DNA of 64,000 nt from Lachnoclostridium sp. UBA903 (GTDB taxonomy: Bacteria > Bacillota > Clostridia > Lachnospirales > Lachnospiraceae): NCBI GenBank assembly GCA_002294045.1, contig DBEP01000095.1, positions 2,846 to 66,845 on the forward strand. The letters are read 5' to 3'. Each line of letters begins with the position of its first letter. Within the stretch, counting starts at the first letter, position 1. The position numbers and the translations under genes are program-made. Below, one piece after another: positions 1 to 9,240 of this stretch. Below the pieces are notes generated by a model that saw only the letters and a program-made list of their open reading frames with translations, ran no database searches and had not been told where the DNA came from.

Positions 1-92
1 ATTCCTACCGATGAAGACCTGGAAACCGGTTTTTCCCAATTACCAAAAATCCCGGGTATACAGGATTGAATCTACCGGATTATTTAAAATGG

Positions 93-1787
93 TTATCTGG
101 CTAAATTTATGGAATTTCTTAAATCTAAAATGCCAAATCCCCAATACGGATTCGGATAAATTATATTCCTTTCCCGATCCGCTCCTATGGCTAAAATGCT
201 CCTTATCTTGGCACTGGGCAGGTTCCGCTGGTTCCCTCTTACGATACCCCATTCCTGCAGCAATGCCACGGCACCTGTTGCATAGGCGGCTGATACACTT
301 GTACCTGTATTAAGCATGTATTGATTGCCTATGCCTGGTGCCCTTACATCAACGCCCGGAGCCGCGATATCCGGTTTGGGTTGGTTATTTTTTGTAAAAC
401 CCCTGCTGGCGGCATAATACAATTCCTGATTTAACGGATCATAAGCTGTCACAGTCAGGACGGTTAATTCATTTCCCGGAGTTGTAATTGTGGTAAATGG
501 ATTCGAATTTATAAAGAGAGTCCCATAGGAAACGAAATTATTAATAGGGAGCCATATATTATATGAGGATAATAAGTTGCCTAATGCCGTTACTCGAAAC
601 CGCCAGGTCCCGGGCAGCGGATTTCTGATTCGAAACAGTATAAACTGGTCTCCGCCCAATGAATTATCCAATATATTATCTACAATTATTCTTGTATCTT
701 CATAATCCAGCCGCATTGTAGTACTTTGTATGAATATCGGCGGTATACGGCCGACTAATTCATTATCAGGCGTGTATATATCAACGGTAAAGATATTCGG
801 AGCATTTCCCCAAAACTCCATAAAAAACCCCGGATTATCAACACCGATTGTCAGCAATACATCATTATAATTATTAGTGGGGCTCATTTCCCCATAAACA
901 TGATGCCCGCTGCTGCCTTCATTGCCTGCCGCAACCACAATGGCGGCATTACTTAATTGTCCCATAGTAGACAAATAATTATTAAATATACCTTCACCCA
1001 CATGGGCTCCCTGTGAAGAGCCGAGTCCAATGCAAATGCTGATGGGACGATTTAATCTTTCTGCTGTTTGTATCAGATAATTTATCCCCAGCATAATGTC
1101 ATTTTCCTGGTAGCAAATAGTATCCTGGGGTAAATAAAAAAATTCTTTTATGTTTGCCTTGGCAGGCTTTAGCTTAACAATAACAAATTCCGATTCCGGC
1201 GCCACACCTATGAAATTATTTTCCTCATCATAAGTCCCTCCCGCAATACCGGCCAAAACGGTACCATGACCAATTTCATCCGTACTGGGAACAACAGACA
1301 GAGGATCTTCACTATTTATAGCAGCATTTATATCTTCCCTGCTGAACTCCGTACCGAAAAAATAACCCTCCGGATAACGATTGCCCCCATTAATGTTCTG
1401 GTCCCAAATTGATATAATCTTTGTTGTTTGATCCGCATATTGAAAGACCCTGTTGCTGTAATCAATTCCTGTGTCCACAAATCCAAGCAATACTCCGTCG
1501 CCTCTTAATTCATTGTCAGGAATACGATATGCATGAAAAGCATTTGCTGAATCATAACTGTGAATTGACATTAATCCGTAACATTTAGGTATCACATTAT
1601 AGCCTAATTCATAAATTATGTTATCATCGATATAATCAGCCGGTAAATAGGCTATGGAATGTAAATCATTAATCCTCAGGACGGAAACATCGGAATATGT
1701 TGCTAAAATATTCTGAAGTATTAACCGGTCAGCAATTAAATCTGCAAAATCATTACTGATAATTTTAAATCTTTCTTCTTCATTCAT
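93..1787 (-). CDS. S8 family subtilisin-like serine protease (Csp-like)
   Basis: Subtilase of 564 residues with the full catalytic triad: Asp105 in FVDTGID, His174 in EIGHGT, and Ser about residue 500 in GTSVSAAYATG. There is no signal peptide, so the protein is probably cytoplasmic or loaded into the spore. A long insertion (about residues 310-430) between the oxyanion Asn region (AAGNEG) and the catalytic Ser is typical of the clostridial Csp-type subtilases involved in spore germination and related Lachnospiraceae paralogues. The N-terminal ~90 residues resemble a short prodomain. The start is ATG at 1787, with only a weak ribosome site. It stands alone, divergent from rpoD. That it is a protease is firm; a germination role is inference from family and lineage. 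Confidence 0.88.
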   Translation of the reverse strand: MNEEERFKIISNDFADLIADRLILQNILATYSDVSVLRINDLHSIAYLPADYIDDNIIYELGYNVIPKCYGLMSIHSYDSANAFHAYRIPDNELRGDGVLLGFVDTGIDYSNRVFQYADQTTKIISIWDQNINGGNRYPEGYFFGTEFSREDINAAINSEDPLSVVPSTDEIGHGTVLAGIAGGTYDEENNFIGVAPESEFVIVKLKPAKANIKEFFYLPQDTICYQENDIMLGINYLIQTAERLNRPISICIGLGSSQGAHVGEGIFNNYLSTMGQLSNAAIVVAAGNEGSSGHHVYGEMSPTNNYNDVLLTIGVDNPGFFMEFWGNAPNIFTVDIYTPDNELVGRIPPIFIQSTTMRLDYEDTRIIVDNILDNSLGGDQFILFRIRNPLPGTWRFRVTALGNLLSSYNIWLPINNFVSYGTLFINSNPFTTITTPGNELTVLTVTAYDPLNQELYYAASRGFTKNNQPKPDIAAPGVDVRAPGIGNQYMLNTGTSVSAAYATGAVALLQEWGIVRGNQRNLPSAKIRSILAIGADRERNIIYPNPYWGFGILDLRNSINLAR

Positions 1788-1988
1788 TTACTAATCCAAT
1801 AATTTTTAATAAATTATATGAATATATAGACAATACAGAACTATAATTAAGTCCGGATGTAATGAAAGAATGGATATTTTATTGTTAGCTTACATATTTT
1901 ATTTTATAGAAACATTTCTTTTGAACATAATTTTACCTGACGATATATGTCGAAATTAAAAAATCTTCTTTTCTTCTCGGACACCCTG

Positions 1989-1997
1989 TGCTATAAT
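1989..1997 (+). promoter_or_regulatory. Candidate extended -10 promoter for rpoD
   Basis: The 367-base gap between the subtilase and rpoD contains TGCTATAAT, an extended -10 box with a perfect TATAAT at 1992-1997. No good -35 is visible at the matching spacing, which is normal for extended -10 promoters. A second TATAAT-like stretch lies near 2076. Either would give a leader of 80-150 bases. Nothing else was recognised in this gap. Confidence 0.45.
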
Positions 1998-2154
1998 GAT
2001 AATTGGTGATATTATCGTCCCAGGAAACTTATTTACTAAATATTTTTGCATGAAATGGCCCCTGAATAATCATACTATAATAAGGGACTCTTGATTTTTG
2101 TAAATAGTTTCTTTTTTTATTGTACATGAAAAGCAACCAGAGCCATGGAGGAAT

Positions 2155-3273
2155 ATGATGAGCGAAGCAGCACATAATTTTGAAGAAAAATTAAGAGAAT
2201 TGTTATCTTACGCCAATGACAACAAGGGTGTCGTTGACGTAGGTAAAGTGAATGATTTTTTTAAAGAGATGAACCTGGACGTCAGGCAAATTGATAAAAT
2301 ATATGAGTATCTTGAAGCCCATAATATAGTCGTTTTAAATCCTATAGAAGAGGATGAACCGGATGACGAAATTATTATGGAGTTGGAGGACAGCGATGAA
2401 GCAGCACTGCTGGACTTGGAGGATTTCTCCATGGTTGGGACCATGTCTGACGACCCGGTTAAATTATATTTAAAGGAAATCGGAAGCTACCCTCTTCTAT
2501 CCGTAGCGGAAGAAATCGAGCTGGCTAAGAAAATTGAAGAAGGGGATATCCACTCAAAACAAGTATTAGCCGAATCCAATCTCCGTCTGGTTGTAAGTAT
2601 TGCCAAGCGTTACGTAGGCAGAGGTTTATCCTTTCTGGATCTGATACAGGAAGGTAATTTAGGTTTAATTAAAGCAGTAGATAAATTCGACTATAATAAA
2701 GGATATAAGTTCAGTACCTATGCAACCTGGTGGATCCGCCAGGCAATTACCAGATCCATAGCGGACCAGTCACGTACCATTCGTATTCCGGTACATATGT
2801 CTGAGGTAATTAATAAGACTTATCGTGTATCCAGGAGTCTTCTTCAGGAATTGGGCCGTGAGCCTTCCGAACAGGAAATAGCGGATGCCATGAAGCTTCC
2901 TATAGAAAAAGTCAGGGAAATCCTTAAGGTTTCAGCTGATCCTATTTCTCTGGATACCCCTATCGGGGAAGAGGATGACAGCCATTTAGGAGACTTTATT
3001 AAGGACGACTCCATAATGGGACCGGAAGATGCGGCTTCTTATTCCGTACTTCAGGATCAGATATCCAAGCTGCTGGAAACCTTAACGGAAAGAGAACAAA
3101 GGGTATTAATTCTGAGATTCGGGTTAAAGGACGGAAGAACCAGGACTTTGGAAGAAGTCGGTAAGGAGTTTAATGTAACCCGAGAGCGGATAAGACAAAT
3201 TGAGGCAAAAGCTTTAAGAAAGCTGAGGCATCCCAGCAGGGCAAGAATGCTGAAAGGCTATGACATCATGTAA
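2155..3273 (+). CDS. rpoD: RNA polymerase sigma factor RpoD (primary-type sigma-70)
   Basis: Sigma-70 protein of 372 residues. It has an N-terminal region 1.1-like segment (1-80, acidic end), region 1.2 (DDPVKLYLKEIG), a complete region 2 with the -10 recognition helix (YATWWIRQAITRSIADQSRT), region 3, and region 4 with the helix-turn-helix (LEEVGKEFNVTRERIRQIEAKALRKLR). Length and motifs match clostridial primary sigma factors. The start is the first ATG of ATGATG, 5 bases after GGAGG. It is usually found in a dnaG-rpoD operon; here dnaG is absent and the neighbours are a protease and plsC, so it is either a relocated primary sigma gene or a second RpoD-type copy. Confidence 0.95.
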   Translation: MMSEAAHNFEEKLRELLSYANDNKGVVDVGKVNDFFKEMNLDVRQIDKIYEYLEAHNIVVLNPIEEDEPDDEIIMELEDSDEAALLDLEDFSMVGTMSDDPVKLYLKEIGSYPLLSVAEEIELAKKIEEGDIHSKQVLAESNLRLVVSIAKRYVGRGLSFLDLIQEGNLGLIKAVDKFDYNKGYKFSTYATWWIRQAITRSIADQSRTIRIPVHMSEVINKTYRVSRSLLQELGREPSEQEIADAMKLPIEKVREILKVSADPISLDTPIGEEDDSHLGDFIKDDSIMGPEDAASYSVLQDQISKLLETLTEREQRVLILRFGLKDGRTRTLEEVGKEFNVTRERIRQIEAKALRKLRHPSRARMLKGYDIM

Positions 3274-3354
3274 AGGTTTCATCTTACTTTGTACTAGTTA
3301 AAAATAACGGCGTATAACACTGGTTAAGTGATTATGCCCTTTAAGGAGGTCACA

Positions 3355-4071
3355 ATGGAACGAATTGTAATGATGGTTATTCGGAGTTTCTTTCAATTGC
3401 CATATTGGTGGTATCAAATTAATAAATACTGCGATGTTAAGAAATATGATGAAACTACCAGATACGCCCTGCTGCACCGTTTGACTAAATATGCAAACCG
3501 CAAGGGCAGGGTTAAGATTAAATGTTATGGCCTTGAGAATCTTCCGGAAGAAAACGGTTATATATTGTATTCCAATCATCAGGGTTTGTTTGATGCTCTG
3601 ATTTTACTTGAAACCCATGAACGCCCCTTCGCTACCGTGTCGAAGAAAGAAGTTGAAAATGTTTTCTTTTTAAAACAGATATTTTACATCCTTCAATCCA
3701 AATTCATAGACCGGGAAGATGTCCGTCAAACCATGAAAATCATGATGGAAGTAACAAAAGAAGTAAAAGAGGGCCGCAATTACTTAATATTTCCGGAGGG
3801 TACCCGTTCACGAAATAAAAACCAGCTTCGGGAGTTTAAGGGTGGCAGTTTCAAATGTGCCATGAATGCAAGATGTCCAATCGTTCCGGTGGCCATAATT
3901 GATTCCTATAAATCTTTTGATACCCATTCCATTGCAAAATTAACCGTCCAGATACATTATCTGAACCCCCTCTACTATGAGGATTATAAAGATAAGAAGT
4001 CAGGTGAAATTGCTGAATTGGTATCGGGTATAATAAAAGACACAATAGAAGAATATGAAATAACCGCATAA
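3355..4071 (+). CDS. plsC: 1-acyl-sn-glycerol-3-phosphate acyltransferase (PlsC family)
   Basis: Membrane-associated acyltransferase of 238 residues that would transfer an acyl chain to lysophosphatidic acid in phospholipid synthesis. It shows the HX4D catalytic motif (NHQGLFDAL), and motif III FPEGTRSRNKN followed by the FKGG substrate-site segment. The N-terminal 25 residues are hydrophobic and aromatic. An in-frame GTG lies at 3328, but ATG 3355 follows AAGGAGGT by 4 bases and is chosen. It is 80 bases downstream of rpoD on the same strand and may be cotranscribed. Confidence 0.9.
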   Translation: MERIVMMVIRSFFQLPYWWYQINKYCDVKKYDETTRYALLHRLTKYANRKGRVKIKCYGLENLPEENGYILYSNHQGLFDALILLETHERPFATVSKKEVENVFFLKQIFYILQSKFIDREDVRQTMKIMMEVTKEVKEGRNYLIFPEGTRSRNKNQLREFKGGSFKCAMNARCPIVPVAIIDSYKSFDTHSIAKLTVQIHYLNPLYYEDYKDKKSGEIAELVSGIIKDTIEEYEITA

Positions 4072-4083
4072 AGGATAAACCGC

Positions 4084-4140
4084 ACCCTGTAGGACAGCAC
4101 GGGAATAAAGCCGTGATGCACTTACAGGGTAACTTTTGTT
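4084..4140 (+). terminator. Hairpin terminator after plsC
   Basis: Outer stem ACCCTGTA / TACAGGGT (4084-4091 and 4123-4130) encloses an inner CACGG/CCGTG stem and is followed by AACTTTTGTT. It lies between convergent plsC and bioY and could serve both. Confidence 0.5.
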
Positions 4141-4177
4141 AGCAACAACTTTTTTAAACTTTTTGTCCGGTTTCCTT

Positions 4178-4726
4178 TCAATTGATAATTCCTGCAAGAT
4201 GCCTTCTCAGTATGGGACCCAGTATTACGGCCGCCGCAATTTTTATGATATCACCCGGTATATAAGGGATAACTCCCATGAAAAGCCCTTCTGAAAAAGT
4301 CAAATCCAATTGGTAGGCAAGCCAGGCGGTCCCAAACAGGTAGGTAACCAGAAGTCCCAGCACCATTCCAAAGACATACATATATATTTTTCCCTTACAT
4401 TTTTCAATAAATAAACCGCTGATAACTGCCAGAAATACAAATCCGATCAGGTAACCTCCCGTCGGTCCCGCAAGTTTTCCCAATCCTCCTTCGAAACCCG
4501 AAAATACGGGAACTCCTACCAGTCCGATTAAAAGATATATCAGATAACTAATGGTACCTTTTTTCCATCCCAGTAAAAAAACCGTAAAATAGATAACCAG
4601 ATTTGTAAATGTAATAGGAACCACGCTAAATGGCAAAGGCATGGAAAGAGGCCCTAAAATACAGGTAACGGCCGTCATCAGCCCGATTAAAGTTATTTCT
4701 TTTGTTGTAATCTTTTTGTTTTTCAT
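4178..4726 (-). CDS. bioY: Biotin transporter BioY (ECF S component)
   Basis: BioY of 182 residues with about six membrane segments, and the family pattern PLSMPLPFSVVPITFTNL followed by GLVGVPVFSGFEGG and GPTGGYLIGF. BioY is the substrate-binding component that works alone or with a shared EcfAAT module, which is not in this window. It is the third gene of a birA-bioB-bioY run, 108 bases after bioB. Together these genes sense, finish and import biotin. Confidence 0.95.
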   Translation of the reverse strand: MKNKKITTKEITLIGLMTAVTCILGPLSMPLPFSVVPITFTNLVIYFTVFLLGWKKGTISYLIYLLIGLVGVPVFSGFEGGLGKLAGPTGGYLIGFVFLAVISGLFIEKCKGKIYMYVFGMVLGLLVTYLFGTAWLAYQLDLTFSEGLFMGVIPYIPGDIIKIAAAVILGPILRRHLAGIIN

Positions 4727-4834
4727 AAATTAACCTAACATATCACAGGTTTTTTCTGCAATATCGCCGCCTAAGATTAAAATACCGGCTTACGCGGCAT
4801 TCCTTTCTTAATATTTTTTTCTTTCAGTCAAAAT

Positions 4835-5815
4835 TTATGTAGATAAATCAAATCCCAGGTTCTTAAGCATTGCAATGTCCTGCTGAATGTTGTTTCCCGA
4901 AGTGGTCAGCATGTTTCCCGTAATGGTTGCGTTCGCACCGGACAGGAACGCCTTTTCCCCGGAATTCTCCATGATTGCACGGCCTGCGGCCAATCTGATA
5001 TCTGCTTCCGGATTAATATACCGGAAAATCGCTATGGTTCTTAATATATCTTCCGCCGGCACACTCGGCAAATCTTCCAAAGGAGTCCCTTTTATGGGCA
5101 TAAGCGCATTAATTGGTATGGAATCAACTTCCAGCTCCGATAAGCTGACAGCCATATCCAGGCGGTCCTCCCAATTCTCTCCCATTCCTATGATTCCGCC
5201 GGAACAAACCTCAAGTCCGGCTTTTTTAGCCAGGCGTATACAATAAATTTTATCTTCATAGGTATGGGTTGTACAAATATTACGGAAGTTTCTTCTGGAG
5301 GTTTCAATGTTTTCGTGATATCTTGTAACACCTGCCTCCTTCAAGGCTATATAATCTTCTTCCGTTAAAAGCCCGTGGGAAGCACACAAACCAATGCTGC
5401 ACCGTTCTTTCATTTTCCGGTAGGCCGATATTGCCCTGGCAAGCTCCCTGCCTTTTAAGGCTCTGCCCGCAGTTACGATAGAGTACCTGTGAACCCCTTC
5501 TTCCTCATGCTTTTTGCAGTCCTCTAATATAATGTCTTCGTCCAAAAAATCATATTCCGCTATTCCCGTTTTATGATGTCCGGACTGGGCACAAAATTTG
5601 CAGTCTTCACTGCATTTACCGCTTCTCCCGTTAATAATGGCACATAAATCTGCCTTATTGCCATGGTAATGTTCCCTTATCTTATTGGCCCCTTCACACA
5701 ATTCGGTTAAATCTGCAGATAAAAAGATAGATAAATCATCTCCCCTTTTTATACGATAACCATTCATTACTTCTTCAGCCAGTTCCGTCATAATTCTTTC
5801 TGCTAGTTCCACCAT
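4835..5815 (-). CDS. bioB: Biotin synthase (radical SAM)
   Basis: Converts dethiobiotin to biotin. The protein has 326 residues with the radical SAM cluster CSEDCKFC at about residue 63, family motifs YHENIETSRRNF, GGIIGMGE and the C-terminal IRLAAGR segment. The start is ATG 5815, preceded by TAGGTG. It lies 25 bases downstream of birA in the same operon. No bioA, bioD, bioF or bioW lies nearby, so the locus alone supports only the last synthetic step plus uptake. Confidence 0.96.
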   Translation of the reverse strand: MVELAERIMTELAEEVMNGYRIKRGDDLSIFLSADLTELCEGANKIREHYHGNKADLCAIINGRSGKCSEDCKFCAQSGHHKTGIAEYDFLDEDIILEDCKKHEEEGVHRYSIVTAGRALKGRELARAISAYRKMKERCSIGLCASHGLLTEEDYIALKEAGVTRYHENIETSRRNFRNICTTHTYEDKIYCIRLAKKAGLEVCSGGIIGMGENWEDRLDMAVSLSELEVDSIPINALMPIKGTPLEDLPSVPAEDILRTIAIFRYINPEADIRLAAGRAIMENSGEKAFLSGANATITGNMLTTSGNNIQQDIAMLKNLGFDLST

Positions 5816-5840
5816 ATCACGTTTTCACCTATCCTTCCGC

Positions 5841-6854
5841 TCAATGAGCCTTCTGTCCATCTATCCTACAGTGATTTGGGGGTCTTACACTTACCTCGCC
5901 GGAAGATAAGGCTTTTATTTCACCGTCAGGTAATTTCACGATAAGCCTGGCATTTTCATCAATATCCATGGCTGTGGCATTCAGTAATTTATCCCCCGTA
6001 ACGACATGAATTTCTCTTCCGATTAATAATGAGCGCTTCCGGTATTCTTCCAAAAAGGCCTTTTCGGAAAATTCGGAATAATAATTCCAAAATTGATTGA
6101 GTATTTCCGCAATTAACTTACTTCTAAGTTCCGAAGAATACTTTCCTGTTTCAAAAATACCGGCTGCTATATCTTTAAGCTCCGCCGGAAAATCATCTAA
6201 AGGCCTGGCAACATTAAGCCCGATTCCCACGATACAGTATTCCAGCCCGCCTCCTTCAAAATCAACTCCGGCTTCCGTAAGAATCCCGCATACCTTTTTT
6301 CCGTTACAATAAATATCGTTTACCCATTTAATCTTGGCATCATATCCGGTAGTTTTTTCAATTGCCCTGGCAACCGCTACAGCCGCCGACGTGGTAATAA
6401 AAAGGGCATCATCTGCCGTGAGCTTAGGCCGTAAAAGTATGCTCATGTAGATTCCGGTTTTGGCAGGAGAATAGAAATTCCGCCCCATACGGCCTCTTCC
6501 CCCCGTCTGCTCTTCCGCTATTAATACCGTCCCTTCTGACGCACCCCCGGCGGCTGCTTCTTTCAGCAATGTATTGGTGGATGTAACGGATTTATGTACT
6601 TCAAGGTTCAGATGCTTTAAATTCTCGGCCAGATATGGCGTTATGCTTTCACCAGATAAGATGTCGTTATCTTCTGATAAGCAATACCCCTTATTGGGAA
6701 CTGCCGTAATGGCATAACCTTCGCCCTGCAGTATTTTGATTGCTTTCCAGACTGCATTTCTGCTGATGGAAAGTTCCTGTGCCAGCTTGGCGCCGGATAC
6801 ACTGTTTCCTTTGTGTTTTACCAATACAGACAGGACATGCTGCTTTACACTCAA
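5841..6854 (-). CDS. birA: Bifunctional biotin-[acetyl-CoA-carboxylase] ligase / biotin operon repressor
   Basis: The protein has 337 residues. An N-terminal winged helix (residues 1-65, GAKLAQELSISRNAVWKAIKIL) is followed by the ligase domain with the biotinyl-AMP loop GGRGRMGRNF (about 119-128), KWVNDIY and GILTEA, then a C-terminal SH3-like domain. It biotinylates carboxylases and represses biotin genes when loaded with biotinyl-AMP. The start codon is TTG, 5 bases after AGAGGTGA. It heads birA-bioB-bioY. I could not identify a clear inverted BirA operator upstream; ACTTAA is repeated around 6905-6990 but not as a convincing dyad. Confidence 0.95.
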   Translation of the reverse strand: MSVKQHVLSVLVKHKGNSVSGAKLAQELSISRNAVWKAIKILQGEGYAITAVPNKGYCLSEDNDILSGESITPYLAENLKHLNLEVHKSVTSTNTLLKEAAAGGASEGTVLIAEEQTGGRGRMGRNFYSPAKTGIYMSILLRPKLTADDALFITTSAAVAVARAIEKTTGYDAKIKWVNDIYCNGKKVCGILTEAGVDFEGGGLEYCIVGIGLNVARPLDDFPAELKDIAAGIFETGKYSSELRSKLIAEILNQFWNYYSEFSEKAFLEEYRKRSLLIGREIHVVTGDKLLNATAMDIDENARLIVKLPDGEIKALSSGEVSVRPPNHCRIDGQKAH

Positions 6855-7035
6855 AAAATCACCTCTTTCTGCTATAAATTTTATCCTTTACCGTAATTTC
6901 ATATAAACTTAATTCTTATAATCAAGACAAACTTAACAGTATTCCTTCCGCTTGCTCAAGACGGTTGAAGTTTCTTTTAGCACTTAAGTTAAAGAGTTAG
7001 TTAGCTTCATAATCATTTTTTAAAGATATCATAAG

Positions 7036-7085
7036 AAAACCGAAATGTCAACCATATTTTATTATCAGGTTGACATTTCGGTTTT
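7036..7085 (-). terminator. Strong hairpin terminator downstream of cotJC
   Basis: Perfect 18-bp stem (7036-7053 with 7068-7085) and a 14-base loop. Both ends are A/T tracts (AAAACC...GGTTTT), so it can act in both directions. It sits between the 3' end of cotJC and the birA promoter region. Confidence 0.8.
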
Positions 7086-7125
7086 TGAATAACTTTACCG
7101 CTTTCGTCACTGCATTATTTAATCA

Positions 7126-7540
7126 CTACTTATCAAATTCCGGGTTAAAAGCATAGAAGTTCCTGGAATCCAAATGATCCTGTACTATCCTTAAGGATTC
7201 ACCGAATCTCTGATAATGAACGATTTCCCTTTCCCTTAAAAAGCGAATCGGATCAATGATATCGGGGTCTTTAATTAAACGGAGAATATTATCGTAAGTG
7301 GTTCTGGCCTTTTGCTCTGCTGCCATATCTTCGTGTAAGTCGGTGATTGCGTCGCCTTTGGATTGAAAGAAGGTTGAACTAAAAGGCATACCGCTGGCTG
7401 CCTGAGGCCACAGGCCAACCGTATGATCTACAAAATAGGTGTCAAATCCGGCTGCTTTTATTTCTTCAATGGATAAATTCTTTGTTAACTGATGAACAAT
7501 TGTACTGACGATCTCCATATGGGCCAGTTCTTCTGTACCT
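7126..7540 (-). CDS. cotJC: cotJC, 3' portion (spore coat manganese-catalase-like protein, interrupted)
   Basis: Encodes the C-terminal two thirds of CotJC, a Mn-catalase-family protein of the inner spore coat. An isolated ORF could start at ATG 7518 (130 residues), but the homologous frame continues upstream through GTEELAH to the junction core at 7536-7540. Recognisable features are MEIVSTIVHQLTKNL, YFVDHT, DLHEDMAAEQKARTTYDNIL and a C-terminal NFYAFNPEF. No ribosome site precedes ATG 7518. The 5' portion lies at 14520-14723. Joining the two at the core gives LTDIGTEELAHMEIV, which matches the intact family, and about 198 residues in total. In the configuration seen here no full CotJC can be made. 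Confidence 0.9.
7536..7540 (-). other. Recombination core, cotJC 3' side (att site)
   Basis: Minus-strand AGGTA sits in the context ACAGGTACA, at the exact point where CotJC homology begins. The same core occurs at 14537-14541 in the context ATAGGTATA. The excised circle would join ACTTAAAC-AGGTA-TATCAGTTTC, an imperfect dyad as expected for a large serine recombinase attP. Confidence 0.75.
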
Positions 7541-7603
7541 GTTTAAGTATCGGTATGACGACAAACTCATTAAGCCGGTCCGATTTATTCAATGAATTAT
7601 AAA

Positions 7604-9226
7604 TTAAATCTCTTGTAAAATGGCATAATCGATTGTCTCTTCCAACTCCTTAAGAAAAACTTTTACCCGGATATCTGATTGCATGTTACTTTTATTGTTG
7701 CTTTTATTATTTATTTCACCGTTGGCATTTATAATTATTCCGTCAAGTATATTATGATAAAAGGCATCACTCCAGGCCTGACCGTTCATTATACTGCGGA
7801 GAGTATTCTTTATATCCTTAAAATTATTCTCCTGCGGCAGCCCTTCTTCCAAAGCATTGTTATGTAATATTTTCTTTGCTCCTGCTTCACAGGCTTTAGC
7901 CAATTGGTCAATCTCCGATTCATATTTTTGTTTCAGTTTCTTATAATCTGCACCTGTAATCTCTCCTGACAGGTATAAATCAATCAGCCGCTGTTTTTTT
8001 GATATGGTGGATTCCAGCTTGTTTTGTACCTTCTCTGATTCTTTACCCTGATTATTCTGATCCATAACCATTCTTAAGATGCCGCCAAGATAATCCGATA
8101 TTCCTGATTGGTCGATACTGAGGTTTTTTATAATATCCTTCATAATAAACTTTAAATCCTCCTCCGTAACGGTCCGATTGCGGCATCCCGTTTCATGGCC
8201 GGTTCCGCCGATATGTTTTTTGCCTTTTTGTACCGCTTCATAGCAGCGCCAGTACCGGTATACACTTTTGTCGCTGCGCTTTTTCGTCCGGGATACATAG
8301 GAGCATCCGCAGGCTCCGCATCGGATTAAACCGGAAAAGCAATAACGGTTGCTGTATTTTTTCCTGTCTTCCGGGGAAGGGCTCCTGCGCGTTAATTCAG
8401 TCTGGGCTTTTTGGAATAATTCACGGCTGATAATTGGCACATGGTGGTCGTACAGGGTTATAAATTCTTCCTCCCCCTTATTGTATTTCTTTTTATGGCT
8501 CAAATAATCGGGAGTATAGGTTTTTTTCTGTATTAAGTCCCCGCAGTATTTTTCATTTTTAAGAATCCTTAAAATAACCGAACCATGCCATTTTATATTC
8601 CCTCCCGCCGAAGGAATACCTGCCTCTGTCAGTTCCCTTGCAATGACATGGGTTCCTTTCCCTTCCTGAACAAACTTATGGAATATAAGCCGCACTGTTT
8701 TTGCTCCTTCTTCATTTACATACAGCCTGCCTTTCCTTAAGTCGTATCCTAACATATCCCGTCCAAATGCCACTCCCTGCTCCATACTGCGTTTCTGCCC
8801 CCATTTTACCCGTTCCGAAGTTTTCCGGCTTTCTTCCTGCGCTATGGAAGCTAAAATGGTAAGCCGGAGTTCCGCATCAGAATCCAGAGTATTAATATTA
8901 TCGTTTAAGAAAATAATGCCGATACCCAATTCCTTTAATTTCCGGGTATAGTAGATACTGTCTAAGGTATTACGGGCAAAGCGGCTGATCTCCTTGGTTA
9001 AAATAAGTTCAAAGCTATGCTTTTGTGCATCCTCAAGCATCCGGTGAAACGCATGCCTTCTCTTTGTACTGGTTCCTGTTATTCCTTCGTCGGCATATAC
9101 GGCGGTAAGCTCCCAATGAGGATTTCGGTTAATATAATCATGAAAGTATCTTTTCTGGCTCTCCAGAGAATTTAACTGGTCTTCTTTATCCGTTGATACC
9201 CTGCAATAGGCGGCGACTTTTATCAT
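7604..9226 (-). CDS. Large serine recombinase (SpoIVCA-like site-specific recombinase)
   Basis: Protein of 540 residues with the resolvase catalytic domain first (YCRVSTD with the nucleophile Ser at about residue 11, then EISRFARN and LRLTILASIAQEESRKTSERVKWG). The recombinase domain follows (GYDLRKGRLYVNEEGAKTVRLIF, GGNIKWHGSVILRILKNEKYCGD). Next come a zinc ribbon (CGACGCSYV ... CRN) and a C-terminal coiled coil. It cuts and rejoins att DNA through a phosphoserine link. Two starts are possible, ATG 9238 and ATG 9226, neither with a Shine-Dalgarno. A hairpin (9241-9312) ends two bases before ATG 9238. Its location just inside the cotJC 3' junction makes it the probable excisase of the element. 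Confidence 0.95.
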   Translation of the reverse strand: MIKVAAYCRVSTDKEDQLNSLESQKRYFHDYINRNPHWELTAVYADEGITGTSTKRRHAFHRMLEDAQKHSFELILTKEISRFARNTLDSIYYTRKLKELGIGIIFLNDNINTLDSDAELRLTILASIAQEESRKTSERVKWGQKRSMEQGVAFGRDMLGYDLRKGRLYVNEEGAKTVRLIFHKFVQEGKGTHVIARELTEAGIPSAGGNIKWHGSVILRILKNEKYCGDLIQKKTYTPDYLSHKKKYNKGEEEFITLYDHHVPIISRELFQKAQTELTRRSPSPEDRKKYSNRYCFSGLIRCGACGCSYVSRTKKRSDKSVYRYWRCYEAVQKGKKHIGGTGHETGCRNRTVTEEDLKFIMKDIIKNLSIDQSGISDYLGGILRMVMDQNNQGKESEKVQNKLESTISKKQRLIDLYLSGEITGADYKKLKQKYESEIDQLAKACEAGAKKILHNNALEEGLPQENNFKDIKNTLRSIMNGQAWSDAFYHNILDGIIINANGEINNKSNNKSNMQSDIRVKVFLKELEETIDYAILQEI

Positions 9227-9240
9227 TATTATACCCATTG

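Noticed and set aside
11..313. ORF on the plus strand at the left edge
   Set aside because: It is antisense to the end of the subtilase gene, which has a full catalytic triad.
4735..4800. Open frame reading AGILILGGDIAEKTCDMLG between bioB and bioY, considered as a relic of a biotin gene
   Set aside because: Interrupted by a stop just upstream and too short to assign to any biotin enzyme.
6890..7010. Repeated ACTTAA motifs upstream of birA as a BirA operator
   Set aside because: They are direct, unevenly spaced repeats, not the inverted pair with a 14-16 base spacer expected of BirA sites.
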